Shown piece by piece: positions 1-8,567 of a DNA stretch of 40,493 nucleotides. The stretch's first letter is position 1. The number at the start of each line of letters is the position of its first letter. The stretch is from Streptomyces sp. McG3. GTDB taxonomy: Bacteria > Actinomycetota > Actinomycetes > Streptomycetales > Streptomycetaceae. Under the pieces are notes generated by a model. That model saw nothing but the letters and a program-made list of their open reading frames with translations, ran no database searches and was not told the origin of the DNA. Where the stretch lies: NCBI RefSeq assembly GCF_018619185.1, contig NZ_JAAXYC010000039.1:1-40493 (forward strand). The letters run 5' to 3'. The position numbers and the translations under genes were made by a program.

Positions 1-91
1 AGTCTCGGCAGCGCGCCGACACGCCGCCTTCGCTGATGCTCCGAACGGGGCCGGCCGCAGTCACCGCACGGGCACCGGCCCGGACATGCGA

Positions 92-110
92 AAACCCCGC
101 CCGACCGGGG
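92..110 (-). terminator. Rho-independent-type terminator of dusB
   Basis: On the minus strand, 48 bases after the dusB stop, a CCCCG/CGGGG stem with a 6-base loop is followed by four T residues. This is one of the few hairpins in the window with a real T-run. The stem is short, so efficiency is uncertain. Nothing else is visible in positions 1-157, which hold no convincing gene. Confidence 0.5.
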
Positions 111-157
111 AGGTCACGCGGGGTCCGTCGTACGGTGCCGGGGCTGCGGCGGGGCGA

Positions 158-1306
158 TCAGCCGCCGGAGGTGTCCAGCTCCGCGTCGGCGCTGATGCCC
201 GCGCAGTCGTACGGGTCCTTCAGCCAGCCGTCCGGCAGGACGACCCGGTTGTTGCCCGAGGTGCGGCCGCGCGGCCCGTCGGCGCCGTCGGGCCAGGGCT
301 GGTCCAGGTCCAGCTCGTGCAGCTGGCTGCTCAGCTCCTCCAGCGAGGAGGTGATCGCCAGCTTCTTGCGCATCTCGGAGCCGACCGCGAAGCCCTTGAG
401 ATACCAGGCCACGTGCTTACGGAAGTCGATCACGCCGCGGGCCTCGTCGCCGATCCACTCCCCCAGCAGCGTCGCATGGCGCACCATGACGTCCGCGACC
501 TCGCGCAGGGCGGGCGCGTGCCGGGCCTCGCGGCCCTCCATGGCGTTCACCAGGTCGGCGAAGAGCCAGGGCCGCCCCAGGCAGCCGCGCCCCACGACGA
601 CTCCGTCGCAGCCGGTCTCCCGCATCATCCGCAGGGCGTCGTCCGCGCACCAGATGTCGCCGTTGCCGAGTACGGGGATCTCCGGCACGTGCTCCTTGAG
701 CCGGGCGATGGCGTCCCAGTCGGCGGTGCCGCCGTAGTGCTGGGCGGTGGTGCGTCCGTGCAGGGCGACGGCGGTGACGCCCTCCTCGACGGCGATGCGG
801 CCGGCGTCCAGGAAGGTGAGGTGGTCGTCGTCGATGCCCTTGCGCATCTTGATGGTGACGGGGAGGTCCCCGGCGCCCGACACGGCTTCCCTGAGGATGG
901 CCCGCAGCAGGGGCCGCTTGTACGGGAGCGCGGAGCCGCCGCCCTTGCGGGTGACCTTGGGGACCGGGCAGCCGAAGTTCAGGTCGATGTGGTCGGCCAG
1001 ATCCTCGTCGACGATCATCCGGACCGCCTTGCCGACGGTGACCGGGTCCACTCCGTACAGCTGGATCGAACGCGGGGTCTCGGTCGCGTCGAAGTGGATG
1101 AGCTGCATGGTCTTCTCGTTGCGCTCGACCAGCGCCCGCGTGGTGATCATCTCGCTGACGAACAGCCCCTTGCCGCCGGAGAACTCCCGGCACAGCGTCC
1201 GGAACGGGGCGTTGGTGATGCCGGCCATCGGGGCCAGCACGACCGGCGGCCGCACGGTGTGCGGGCCGATGCGGAGCTGCGGGAGGGCGGGGGCGAGCGT
1301 GGTCAT
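158..1306 (-). CDS. dusB: tRNA-dihydrouridine synthase
   Basis: A 382-residue FMN/NADPH-dependent enzyme that reduces uridine to dihydrouridine in the D-loop of tRNA; cytosolic. The TIM-barrel Dus domain fills most of the protein. It opens with APMAGITNAPFR (flavin site) and carries the catalytic-Cys motif NFGCPVPKV followed by RKGGGSALP. HGRTTAQHYGG (substrate/flavin lysine-histidine region), NGDIW and the phosphate-binding GVVVGRGCLGRPW follow. A C-terminal helical tRNA-binding segment follows the barrel. The frame stays open to 1432, but ATG 1306 is the sensible start because homologues begin just before the barrel. It is transcribed alone, with a small membrane protein gene upstream in the same direction about 120 bases away. 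The family assignment is secure; DusB versus another Dus subfamily is inferred from actinobacterial usage. Confidence 0.95.
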   Translation of the reverse strand: MTTLAPALPQLRIGPHTVRPPVVLAPMAGITNAPFRTLCREFSGGKGLFVSEMITTRALVERNEKTMQLIHFDATETPRSIQLYGVDPVTVGKAVRMIVDEDLADHIDLNFGCPVPKVTRKGGGSALPYKRPLLRAILREAVSGAGDLPVTIKMRKGIDDDHLTFLDAGRIAVEEGVTAVALHGRTTAQHYGGTADWDAIARLKEHVPEIPVLGNGDIWCADDALRMMRETGCDGVVVGRGCLGRPWLFADLVNAMEGREARHAPALREVADVMVRHATLLGEWIGDEARGVIDFRKHVAWYLKGFAVGSEMRKKLAITSSLEELSSQLHELDLDQPWPDGADGPRGRTSGNNRVVLPDGWLKDPYDCAGISADAELDTSGG

Positions 1307-1428
1307 GGCTCCATTGTCGCGTACGCCGGAGAGGTGACCGCCTCGGCGGGGTGAGTCCGTCGGGCGCGGCACGCACCAGGAGCCCGAGGCGGGGCCCGCC
1401 CCGGGCTCATCGGCATCGCTCGGCTCGC

Positions 1429-1701
1429 TCACATACTGGCGAAGACAGCGCCGAGGACCATTCCGCCGACCAGTCCGACGGCGCTGACCACGATGGCGAC
1501 CGTGGCGAGCCGCTCGTGCCGGACGACCTTGGCGATGATCGCCATGATCAGCCCGCCCAGGGCGAAGACGATCGGCAGGAAGATCAGCCCGATCACGCCC
1601 AGGACGATCGCGATGATGCTGAAGACGTTGCCTTCGGCACCTCCCCGCGACGCACCGTGATGCCCCTGCCCGGTCGGCTGGTTGCCGTACTGCGTAGCCA
1701 T
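1429..1701 (-). CDS. DUF4190-like small membrane protein
   Basis: A 90-residue protein with a polar Gly/Gln/His-rich N-terminus of about 20 residues (YGNQPTGQGHHG). Two hydrophobic segments follow, at about 28-58 and 66-88, and each is rich in Gly, Ile and Val. The arrangement, and the charged KVVRHERL link between the two helices, fits the DUF4190 family of short actinobacterial integral membrane proteins of unknown role. It lies in the same direction downstream of arcA. The 123-base gap holds two mutually exclusive hairpins (1711-1753), so it probably has its own promoter or leader. No catalytic residue is recognisable, and the function is unknown. Confidence 0.75.
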   Translation of the reverse strand: MATQYGNQPTGQGHHGASRGGAEGNVFSIIAIVLGVIGLIFLPIVFALGGLIMAIIAKVVRHERLATVAIVVSAVGLVGGMVLGAVFASM

Positions 1702-1710
1702 CTGTCGCTC

Positions 1711-1753
1711 CTTCGGGACGGTCGCGCCGGAATCCGGTCCCGAAGCGGACCGG
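1711..1753 (-). promoter_or_regulatory. Two competing hairpins before the DUF4190 gene
   Basis: CTTCGGGAC (1711-1719) pairs with GTCCCGAAG (1737-1745). CCGGTCC (1734-1740) pairs with GGACCGG (1747-1753). The right arm of the first hairpin overlaps both arms of the second, so only one can form at a time. The structure sits between the arcA stop (1825) and the start at 1701. It could terminate arcA transcription or act as a leader switch; no ligand or leader peptide was recognised. Confidence 0.35.
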
Positions 1754-1824
1754 CCTGTCGTTCGAGTGCCCCGAAGTCCCTTGTGTACACGGCTATTTGC
1801 TTACGGCGTGCGGCAGTTCCCCGG

Positions 1825-3081
1825 TCAGAACGCCACCGCGTCACGGATCAGCGGGCAGGTCATGCAGTGCCCGCCGCCCCGGCCCCGGCCCAGCTCCGCC
1901 CCGACGATGGTGATGACCTCCACCCCGGCGCGGCGCAGCAGCGCGTTGGTCTGGGTGTTGCGGTCGTAGGTGAAGACCACGCCGGGCTCCAGCGCCACCG
2001 CGTTGTTGCCGCTGTCCCACTGCTGGCGCTCCGAGGCGTAGACGTCACCGCCCGTCTCGATCACCCTCAGCCGGGGAAGGCCCAGGGCGCGGGCCACGAC
2101 CTCGGTGAACGGGGTGCTGCCCTCGTCGGTGATCTCCATCCCGGGCGCCAGGTCGGACGGCCGCAGCGAGAAGGCGCGGACGCCGTCCATGATGCGCGGG
2201 TACAGGGTGACGATGTCCCGGTCCGCGAAGGTGAACACCGTGTCGAGGTGCATCGCCGAGCGCAGCTTCGGCATCCCGGCGACGATCACGTGCTCGGCAG
2301 CCCCCTGCTCGAACAGGGCGGCCGCCACCTGCGTGATGGCCTGGCGGGAGGTCCGTTCGCTCATGCCCATGAGGACGACGCCGTTGCCGACGGGCATGAT
2401 GTCCCCGCCCTCGAACGTGGCCTGGCCCCAGTTCTTCTCGGGGTCGCCCCACCAGACGGTGCTGCCCCGGAAGTCGGGGTGGAAGGTGTAGATCGCCTTC
2501 ATCAGCAGGGTCTCGTCACGCCGGGCGGACCAGTAGAGCGGGTTCAGCGTCACTCCGCCGTAGAGCCAGCAGGTGGTGTCACGGGTGTACAGGGTGTTGG
2601 GCAGCGGCGGCATCAGGTACTCCCGCGCCCCGGCCCCCTCGCGGGCGAGCGCCACGTACCCCGAGCGGAACGCGTCGGGGAGGTCGGCGGTGGCGAGCCC
2701 GCCGATCAGGTACTCCGCGAGCTGCTGCGGGGTCAGGGTCTCCAGGAAGGCGCGGGTGTCGTCGATCAGGCCGAGGCCCGCCTCGTTGGCGGTGATCTTC
2801 CGGTCCAGGAGCCACGTCCGGGCCTCGGGCAGAGCCACCGTGGCGGCGAGCAGTTCATGCAGTTCGACGACCTCCACGCCGCGCCCGGTGAGCTGGGCGA
2901 CGAAGTCGGCGTGGTCGCGCTGGGCGTTCTCCACCCACATCACGTCGTCGAAGAGCAGGTCGCCGGAGTTGGTCGGGGTCAGCCGCCGGTGGGCCAGTCC
3001 GGGGGCGCAGACCAGGACCTTGCGCAGACGTCCCACCTCGGAGTGGACGCCTGGGGCGGAAGCGGGGGTGGTGCTGTTCAC
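1825..3081 (-). CDS. arcA: Arginine deiminase
   Basis: A 418-residue cytosolic guanidino-modifying enzyme that hydrolyses L-arginine to citrulline and ammonia. It has the family's five-bladed pentein fold and full length. Visible active-site elements are FEGGD (substrate carboxylates, near residue 224), the HLDTVFTF histidine segment, and the C-terminal [10 protein letters not shown] containing the nucleophilic Cys406, the same position as in the Pseudomonas enzyme. The start at 3081 gives the usual N-terminus, with [14 protein letters not shown] directly after it. No arcB or arcC is present, so the complete deiminase route is not encoded here. Immediately upstream is the wreck of an arginine/ornithine antiporter, so the enzyme has probably lost its dedicated transport partner. 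It may now serve internal arginine or ammonia metabolism; that role is inferred. Confidence 0.95.
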   Translation of the reverse strand: MNSTTPASAPGVHSEVGRLRKVLVCAPGLAHRRLTPTNSGDLLFDDVMWVENAQRDHADFVAQLTGRGVEVVELHELLAATVALPEARTWLLDRKITANEAGLGLIDDTRAFLETLTPQQLAEYLIGGLATADLPDAFRSGYVALAREGAGAREYLMPPLPNTLYTRDTTCWLYGGVTLNPLYWSARRDETLLMKAIYTFHPDFRGSTVWWGDPEKNWGQATFEGGDIMPVGNGVVLMGMSERTSRQAITQVAAALFEQGAAEHVIVAGMPKLRSAMHLDTVFTFADRDIVTLYPRIMDGVRAFSLRPSDLAPGMEITDEGSTPFTEVVARALGLPRLRVIETGGDVYASERQQWDSGNNAVALEPGVVFTYDRNTQTNALLRRAGVEVITIVGAELGRGRGGGHCMTCPLIRDAVAF

Positions 3082-3100
3082 GGTGGGCCTTTCGCTCGGT

Positions 3101-3179
3101 GACGGCAGAGGTGTACGGGGTCGCGCGGCGACGACAGAGGGTGTACGGGGTCACGCGGCGACGGCAGAAGGGACGTGCG
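3101..3179. repeat. About 30-bp tandem repeat, 2.6 copies
   Basis: Units begin at about 3102, 3131 and 3161. The first two share GTGTACGGGGTC followed by CGCGGCG or ACGCGGCG, and the third is partial. The array lies between the arcA start and the arcD remnant, where an arcD-arcA intergenic region used to be. It includes no recognised operator and may simply be slippage in non-coding DNA. Confidence 0.7.
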
Positions 3180-3210
3180 GGGGCTCGGAGCGAGGACGGG
3201 CGGGGATCGC

Positions 3211-3431
3211 TCAGAGCTCGATCCAGCCCGCGGCCGGCGCGACGATCCCGGCGACGGCGCCGGCGATCAGGCGATCAGCGCTCCCGCGACGCCGGTCTCC
3301 TGCGCGAAGCGCCGGGGCAGCGAGAACACCCCGGCGCCCACCATCGAGCCGACGACCATCGTGGTGAGCGTGAGGAGCGTCAGCTTCACCGCCGGGCGCG
3401 CCTCGGCCTGCTGAGGTTCGGCGTGCGTCAT
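3211..3431 (-). pseudogene. arcD: Remnant of arginine/ornithine antiporter (internal deletion)
   Basis: ATG 3431, preceded by AGGGG, opens a frame of 54 residues that looks like the first helix of an APC-superfamily basic amino acid antiporter. It has a polar N-terminus (THAEPQQAEARPA), then KLTLLTLTTMVVGSMVGAG and VFSLPRRFAQETG, and stops at 3267-3269. The stop lies at a 7-bp direct repeat (GATCGCCtGATCGCC). The DNA after it, read in another frame, gives a hydrophobic tail ending AGWIEL at stop 3211, like the last helix of a permease. Intact members have about 470-500 residues, so roughly 400 internal residues have gone. It lies directly upstream of arcA in the same direction, the normal arcD-arcA arrangement. 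The N-terminal identification is fairly firm; the tail is inferred. Confidence 0.7.
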
Positions 3432-3697
3432 GACGTTCCCCTGTCGATGCGGTCATCGGGCCAACCAGGGAAAGCTAACAACGCAATGGGGCAATACAGC
3501 CCATATCACCACCGGCGGAGTGGTGCACCGGACCCTGTTCGCGCAGCTGAACACCGCAGGTGGACGCGGTTCGTTCCGGGCGCCCTTCCCACCGGGCGCC
3601 CCGGTCGAAATCGCTCGCCGCCACCGCAGGATTCCTCGACCGGGGCCATGAGAGAGGCGTCAGCGGGCAGAAGCACTCTCAACTTTTGGAGGCTGTG

Positions 3698-4891
3698 GTG
3701 ACGTGTGACCGGATGGGACTGACTGAAGTGCTGGCGGCGGCGGAGAACGCGGCCCCGGTGGACTCGATCGATGTCGTGGCGCGCAATCTGCGCGCCCGGT
3801 TCGGTGCGCGGTACGTGTCGTTCCTCTTCGTCGACGTGGTCGGCAGCCGGCTGCTGCGGGTCAACGACACGGCCGGCTCCTCCCAGGAGCACCGGACCGA
3901 GCGAGTACCCCTGGCCGGCAGCGGCATCTACGACAAGGTTCTGCGTGCCCAGAAGCCGGTGCTGGCGGAGGAGGGCGGGCTGGGGCAGCGCGTGCTCGCG
4001 CCGGTCACCAACCGCGGTGACACCATCGGCGTGCTGGAGCTGTACCTCGACGTCGTGACCGAGAGCGTGCTGGAGCAGGTCGAGGAGGCCGCGCACGCAC
4101 TGGCGTACATCATCGTCACCGACCGTCGCTTCACCGACCTCTACCACTGGGGAAACCGCACCACCACGGTCAGCCTGGCGGCGGAGATCCAGCGGCAGCT
4201 CCTCCCCTCGGCCCCCTCCTGCGAGGCGGCCGAGTTCGCCCTCGCCGGAGCCCTGGTCCCGGCCTCCGACATAGCCGGGGACACCTACGACTACAGCCTC
4301 GACCACGACACCCTGCATCTGTCCGTCACCGATGCCATGGGCCACGACGTCGACGCCTCCCTCACCGCCACCCTGGTCGTGAACGCCTCCCGCGGTGCCC
4401 GCCGCGCCGGAGCGGACCTCGCCGAACAGGCCCACCACATGCATCAGGCCCTTCTCGACCACGGGCGCCACACCTACGCCACGGGCCAGTTGCTCCGCAT
4501 CGCCCTCGACGGAAGCGGAGCCCAACTGGTCAACGCCGGCCACCCCGGGCCGCTCCGCCTGCGTGAGGGCGCGGTCGAGGAACTGGGCCTGGTCGTCAAC
4601 ATGCCGTTCGGGTTCACCGCGCAGGACTCCTACGAGGTACAGGACATCGACCTGCGCCCCGGGGACCGTCTTGTGCTGTTCACCGACGGCATGCAGGAAC
4701 GCGAAGCGGAGGCGGTCGACCTGCCCGGCCTCCTGCTGAGAACCGCGGCCGAGCATCCGCGGGAGGTCGTCCGCACCTTGGTCGCCGCGGTGGCCGACGC
4801 CTATGGCGGCCGGCCGCCGAAGGACGACGCCACCGTCCTGTGTCTGGACTGGCAAGGCCCTCGCAGAGGGATCCGCCGGTCGGACGCCTGA
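3698..4891 (+). CDS. PP2C-type (SpoIIE domain) serine phosphatase with GAF-like sensor
   Basis: A protein of about 397 residues. The N-terminal half (about residues 15-160) is a GAF-like sensor fold with no obvious cofactor motif. The C-terminal half is a SpoIIE/PPM phosphatase with [10 protein letters not shown], metal-binding [28 protein letters not shown] and the terminal [10 protein letters not shown]. Family members dephosphorylate anti-sigma-factor antagonists and so control sigma factors; this target is not identifiable here because no anti-sigma or STAS gene is adjacent. The frame is open from 3560, but GGAGG (3688-3692) sits five bases before GTG 3698, which is chosen. An in-frame GTG one codon earlier is possible. 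No kinase (HATPase) domain and no transmembrane segment are seen, so it is cytosolic. Confidence 0.9.
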   Translation: MTCDRMGLTEVLAAAENAAPVDSIDVVARNLRARFGARYVSFLFVDVVGSRLLRVNDTAGSSQEHRTERVPLAGSGIYDKVLRAQKPVLAEEGGLGQRVLAPVTNRGDTIGVLELYLDVVTESVLEQVEEAAHALAYIIVTDRRFTDLYHWGNRTTTVSLAAEIQRQLLPSAPSCEAAEFALAGALVPASDIAGDTYDYSLDHDTLHLSVTDAMGHDVDASLTATLVVNASRGARRAGADLAEQAHHMHQALLDHGRHTYATGQLLRIALDGSGAQLVNAGHPGPLRLREGAVEELGLVVNMPFGFTAQDSYEVQDIDLRPGDRLVLFTDGMQEREAEAVDLPGLLLRTAAEHPREVVRTLVAAVADAYGGRPPKDDATVLCLDWQGPRRGIRRSDA

Positions 4892-4904
4892 GTCCGCGCG
4901 CTCC

Positions 4905-5396
4905 TCAGACGAGGCGGGAGGCCCCCCAAGCAGCCTCGATCATCCGGAAGATCTCGTCCACCGCGGCCTGCGGATCGGGCGCCTCGCGGGCCAGCGTGTA
5001 GGCGTCGATCGCGAACCTCGCGATGGTCCGGCAGGCCGTCGACGTCTCCGGTACACCGAGATCGGCGGCGATGGCGGCGGCCAGCGACTCCGCGTGGCGC
5101 AGCCGCATCGACTCCTCGTACTCCCGCAGGGACGGCGACGACTCGATCATGCTCCGGACCGGGGCGGCCCCGGGCGCCCCGCAGTGGCGTACCAGGGCGT
5201 GGATCTCGCGGCGCAGCGCGGGAATCAGCGGCTCGTCCGGCGTCCGGTCGGCGACCGCCCGGACGAGGCCCTGCTCGAAGCCCTGGTCCTGCTCGAACAC
5301 CAACGCCTCTTTCGAGGCGAAGTGGGAGAAGAGCGTGGTGACGGCCACGTCCGCCTCGGCCGCCAGGGCGTCGGAGGAGTGGCGATCGGCGACCAT
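4905..5396 (-). pseudogene. 5'-truncated TetR family regulator
   Basis: Up to 163 residues. The sequence begins inside the DNA-binding domain: ALAAEADVAVTTLFSHFASKEAL is helix 2 to helix 4 of a TetR HTH, while the first helix and its usual 25-30 preceding residues are absent. The ligand-binding domain that follows appears complete to stop 4905. ATG 5396 is merely the first Met and has no good ribosome binding site. The missing end abuts the equally truncated divergent oxidoreductase. TetR proteins often lie head-to-head with such a target, so one deletion removed the shared promoter and both 5' ends. It is unlikely to bind DNA normally. Confidence 0.75.
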
Positions 5397-6032
5397 GTGT
5401 TCGGCGAGGGCTCCGACACGTACGCCGAGTTCGCCGTGCTGTCGGCCTGGGCCCGTATGCCGGAGGGCCTGACCTTCGAGGAGGCCGCGGGCTACCCGTC
5501 CGTGGTGGAGACCGCGCTGCGCGTCATCCGGGAGGTCGGCGTCCGTCCCTGCCAGACCTTGCTGGTCAACGGCGCGTCCGGCGGGGTCGGTTCGGCGGTG
5601 CTGCAGATCGCCCGGGACCGGGGCGTCACGGTCTTCGGCACGGCGGGGGCCGCCAACCAGGAGTACCTGCGCGCCCTGGGCGCGCTCGCCACGACGTACG
5701 GCGAGGGCTGGGTCGAGCGGGTACGGCTGCTCGGCCGCGTCGACGCCGCGCTCGATCTGGCGGGCTCGGGCGTGCTCGGCGAGCTGGTCGAACTGACCGG
5801 TGACCCCCGGAAGGTGGTCACCATCGCGGACCTGGGCGCAGCGGAGTCCGGCGTCCGGTTCTCCGGCGTGGCGGGGAGCGTGCCGGACGCGCCGGCCGAG
5901 GCGGCGGCGCTGATCTCACGCGGCAGGCTGCACATCCCGGTGGAGAAGTCCTACACGCTCGCCGAGGCGGCGGCCGCGCACATCGACAGCCGGGCGGGGC
6001 ATACGCGGGGCCGCCGTGTCGTGATCGTCTGA
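5370..6032 (+). pseudogene. 5'-truncated zinc-type alcohol dehydrogenase/quinone reductase
   Basis: Coding similarity starts at about 5373 with VAIGDHVFGEG, the end of the GroES-like domain of medium-chain NADPH-dependent reductases. The whole Rossmann half follows: a helix rich in EEAAGYP, the nucleotide-binding NGASGGVGSAVLQIARDRG, and the family C-terminus ending GRRVVIV. Roughly 80-90 N-terminal residues, which carry substrate and catalytic contacts, are missing. The frame stays open upstream but is antisense to the TetR remnant and meaningless there. GTG 5379 or 5397 could start a fragment, but neither has a spaced ribosome binding site. The remnant is the partner of the truncated regulator and is probably non-functional. 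Confidence 0.75.
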
Positions 6033-6101
6033 CCACGGGGCGGGTCATGGCCCGTAGGGTTCCCCGGACACACAGTGGCGGGCGCCGACGCGGGGCAGGG
6101 G

Positions 6102-6845
6102 ATGGACGTGCTCGATTACGACGACGAGGCCCGGCACTACGACGCGTCCCGGGGTGGTGAACCGAGGGCCCGGGCGGCGGCGGACGCGGTGGAGCGGCTC
6201 CTGCCGCGAGGGCCTCGCACCGTCCTGGACCTCGCGTGCGGCACGGGCATCGTGACGGAACGGCTCCGGCGTCCGGGGCTGACGGTGGTGGGCGTCGACC
6301 GTTCGCCCGGAATGCTGGGCCTCGCCGCCCGGCGGGTGCCGGGAGGCATCGTGCGGGGCGACGGCGCACGGCTGCCCTTCGCGTCGGAGGCGGTGGACGC
6401 CGTCGTGATCATCTGGCTGCTGCATCTGCTGCCGGACCCGGTGCCCGTGCTGAGCGAGGCGGCCCGGGTGCTGCGGCCCGGCGGGGTGCTGATCACCACC
6501 GTCGACAAGAACGACGCGCACTTCGCCGAGGACAGCGACATAGCCGAGGTCACGGCGGACCTGCGCGGCCGGTACGCGCCCGAGGTGCCCGACCACTCCG
6601 CCCGGCTGCTCCGTTGGGCGGCGGAACAGGGACTGGGGACGGCGGGCCGGACGCGGTTCCCCGGCACGGGGCAGGGCCGCAGTCCTCGCGGCTGGCGCGA
6701 GGCGATCGGGGCGGGCCGCATCTCCTGGTGCACTCACGCGCCCCGGGACCAGGTGGCCGACGTGTGCCGCCGCCTCGCCGCGCTGCCGGACCAGGACGCA
6801 CCCCGCCCGGACCCGCTGTACCGTCTCGTCGCCCTGAAGGCGTGA
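6102..6845 (+). CDS. Class I SAM-dependent methyltransferase
   Basis: A 247-residue protein with a Methyltransferase_11/25-type Rossmann fold. Motif I is VLDLACGTGIVTERL (about residue 40), the acidic end of beta-2 is VVGVDRSPGML, and VRGDGARLPF then AVVIIWLLHLL and the motif III region VLRPGGVLITTV follow. The N-terminal DYDDEARHYDASRGG is typical of UbiE/small-molecule methyltransferases. The substrate is unknown. ATG 6102 is preferred over the upstream in-frame GTG 6075, because the conserved part starts immediately and neither start has a strong Shine-Dalgarno sequence. It lies downstream of the reductase remnant but has its own 69-base gap. Confidence 0.85.
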   Translation: MDVLDYDDEARHYDASRGGEPRARAAADAVERLLPRGPRTVLDLACGTGIVTERLRRPGLTVVGVDRSPGMLGLAARRVPGGIVRGDGARLPFASEAVDAVVIIWLLHLLPDPVPVLSEAARVLRPGGVLITTVDKNDAHFAEDSDIAEVTADLRGRYAPEVPDHSARLLRWAAEQGLGTAGRTRFPGTGQGRSPRGWREAIGAGRISWCTHAPRDQVADVCRRLAALPDQDAPRPDPLYRLVALKA

Positions 6846-6954
6846 CATCGCGGCGGCGGTGGGGAACCGGTGGGCCGAGGTTCCGCGACGCGGTGGTCAC
6901 GTTCCCGCGACGAGCCCCGGGTCCACGTCCCGGCCGCCCTCCGCACGGGACGCG

Positions 6955-7923
6955 TCAGAAGACGGACAGCCCGGTCAGCGTGGTGAAGCGCGCGAGGGCC
7001 GACACGCCCGCCACCGAGTTGCCGCGCCGGTCGAGCCCCGGGCTCCACACGCACAGGGTGCACTCCCCCGGCACGATGGCGATGATCCCCCCGCCGACGC
7101 CGCTCTTGCCCGGCAGCCCCACCCGGTAGGCGAACTCGCCGGCCGCGTCGTACGTCCCGCAGGTGAGCATGACCGCGTTGATCTGCTTCGCCTGGCTGCG
7201 GGTCAGCAGCGCGGAGCCGTCGGCCCGGATACCGCGCCGGGCCAGGAAACCCGCGGAGAGGGCCAGGTCCGCGCAGGACGCCTCGATCGAGCACTGGCGG
7301 AAGTAGGCGGAGAGCAGCTCGGGGACCCGGAGGGTGATGTTTCCGTAGGAGGCCATGAAGTGGGCCAGCGCGGCGTTGCGGTCGCCGAAGGCCGCTTCGG
7401 AGGCGGCGACCTCCGGTACGAAGTCGATGGCGGGATTGCCGCTCTCCGAGCGCAGCAGCTCCCGCACCTGGCCGGCGGCGTCCCCGGTCAGGGCCTGGAG
7501 CCGGTCGGTCACCACGAGGGCCCCGGCGTTGATGAACGGGTTGCGGGGGATGCCGTTCTCGTACTCCAGCTGCACCAGGGAGTTGAACGGGTTGCCCGAA
7601 GGCTCGCGGCCGACTCCCCGCCATATCTGCTCACCGTCCAGGGAGAGCGCCAGGGCCAGGGCGAACACCTTGGATATGGACTGGGTCGAGAACGGCTGCC
7701 GCCAGTCGCCGACGCCGTAGACGGTTCCGTCCGGCTCCGCGACGGCCATGCCGAAGCGCCGGGGGTCGGCTCCGGCGAGCATCGGGATGTAGTCGGCCGG
7801 AGTGCCGTGGTCGGCGAGTGCGCCCATCTCCTCGGCGATGCGGCTGATGACGGAGCTGAAGCGGTGCGCTTCGGCGCGCGGAGCGGCGCTGCTCGCCCGA
7901 GGGGCGGCGGAGGGGTGGGACAC
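6955..7923 (-). CDS. glsA: Glutaminase
   Basis: A 322-residue glutaminase of the serine-dependent beta-lactamase-like fold, converting L-glutamine to glutamate and ammonia in the cytosol. The nucleophile/base pair is Ser82-x-x-Lys85 in QSISK. Other family signatures are YIPMLA, EPSGNPFNS, NPFINAGA, the Tyr/Ser-rich FMASYGNI, and the C-terminal LPGKSGVGGGI with the conserved glycines. Its length is standard (about 305-330). The first 20 residues are Ala/Pro-rich and not conserved, so the start could be slightly internal. It is transcribed divergently from the cupin gene across a 283-base region with a 13-bp hairpin (8046-8077). Confidence 0.95.
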   Translation of the reverse strand: MSHPSAAPRASSAAPRAEAHRFSSVISRIAEEMGALADHGTPADYIPMLAGADPRRFGMAVAEPDGTVYGVGDWRQPFSTQSISKVFALALALSLDGEQIWRGVGREPSGNPFNSLVQLEYENGIPRNPFINAGALVVTDRLQALTGDAAGQVRELLRSESGNPAIDFVPEVAASEAAFGDRNAALAHFMASYGNITLRVPELLSAYFRQCSIEASCADLALSAGFLARRGIRADGSALLTRSQAKQINAVMLTCGTYDAAGEFAYRVGLPGKSGVGGGIIAIVPGECTLCVWSPGLDRRGNSVAGVSALARFTTLTGLSVF

Positions 7924-8045
7924 GGCGATTCCTGACGGAGAGAGGCGAGGAGCCCGGCGGGCGGAGCGGGAGCGGGGCCGCCCCTAGTCTGACCCGCCCA
8001 CCCTGGCGGCCAGGAATCCCCCCGTGCCGTGCTCCGGGAACGACT

Positions 8046-8089
8046 GCCTGTCGCCGGGCCCGGCCCCGGCGACAGGCCCTGCGACAGGC
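8046..8089. promoter_or_regulatory. 13-bp hairpin with extra half-site in glsA/cupin divergent region
   Basis: GCCTGTCGCCGGG (8046-8058) and CCCGGCGACAGGC (8065-8077) form a perfect inverted repeat with a 6-base spacer. A third copy of CGACAGGC follows at 8082-8089 in direct orientation. It lies between two diverging genes, where a terminator is not expected, so an operator or mRNA leader structure is likely. No known regulator consensus was matched. Confidence 0.4.
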
Positions 8090-8206
8090 TTTGCCGAACG
8101 GTCGACCACGTGTCTTTCCTGGTCGGATAAGTTTCAGGGCATCCAATGATCGTTACGCACGGGCCCTTTTCTGCATGACCGACCGGGTCCGTGGGAGGGG
8201 TGTGCC

Positions 8207-8527
8207 ATGAGTGCGATCGACCTTGCGGAGACGGCGGCCGCTCTGCCGGAGGCGTGGAGCTCCCGCGTGCTGGGCACGGTGGGGGCGGCCTCCGTGAAGC
8301 TACTGCGCATGGACGGGCTGCCCGTCGTCGAGGAGAGCCATGGGGCCGGCGAGGCCCTGCTGGTCCTCGACGGCCGGCTGGAGCTGGAGGTGGCGGGCGT
8401 GCCGGTGTCGGTGGGGGCGGGCGAGCTGTTCATGGTGGCGGCGGGGACCGCACACGCGGTCCGCCCCGGGAGCCGGGGCACGTTGGTGATCGTGGAACTG
8501 CCGGAGCCCCGACCGGGCGTTCGGTGA
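8207..8527 (+). CDS. Cupin domain protein
   Basis: A 106-residue single-domain cupin. Motif 1 is HGAGEALLVLDGRLELEV (about residues 44-61) and motif 2 is GELFMVAAGTAHAVRPG (about 71-87), where PxGxxHxx would supply a metal ligand. Only one or two His residues of the canonical three-His/one-Glu site are present, so metal binding may be incomplete. GGGAGGGG precedes ATG 8207 at good distance. Its partner and substrate are unknown. It converges with the HAD phosphatase gene, 40 bases away. Confidence 0.85.
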   Translation: MSAIDLAETAAALPEAWSSRVLGTVGAASVKLLRMDGLPVVEESHGAGEALLVLDGRLELEVAGVPVSVGAGELFMVAAGTAHAVRPGSRGTLVIVELPEPRPGVR

Positions 8528-8567
8528 AGGCCGGCACGGCGGCCGACGGCTCCGCGTCGGGTGGCGG

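Noticed and set aside
3211..3456. An 81-codon frame over the arcD remnant taken as a separate gene
   Set aside because: Only its last part resembles anything (a permease tail); its start is out of frame with the ArcD-like N-terminus and lacks a ribosome site.
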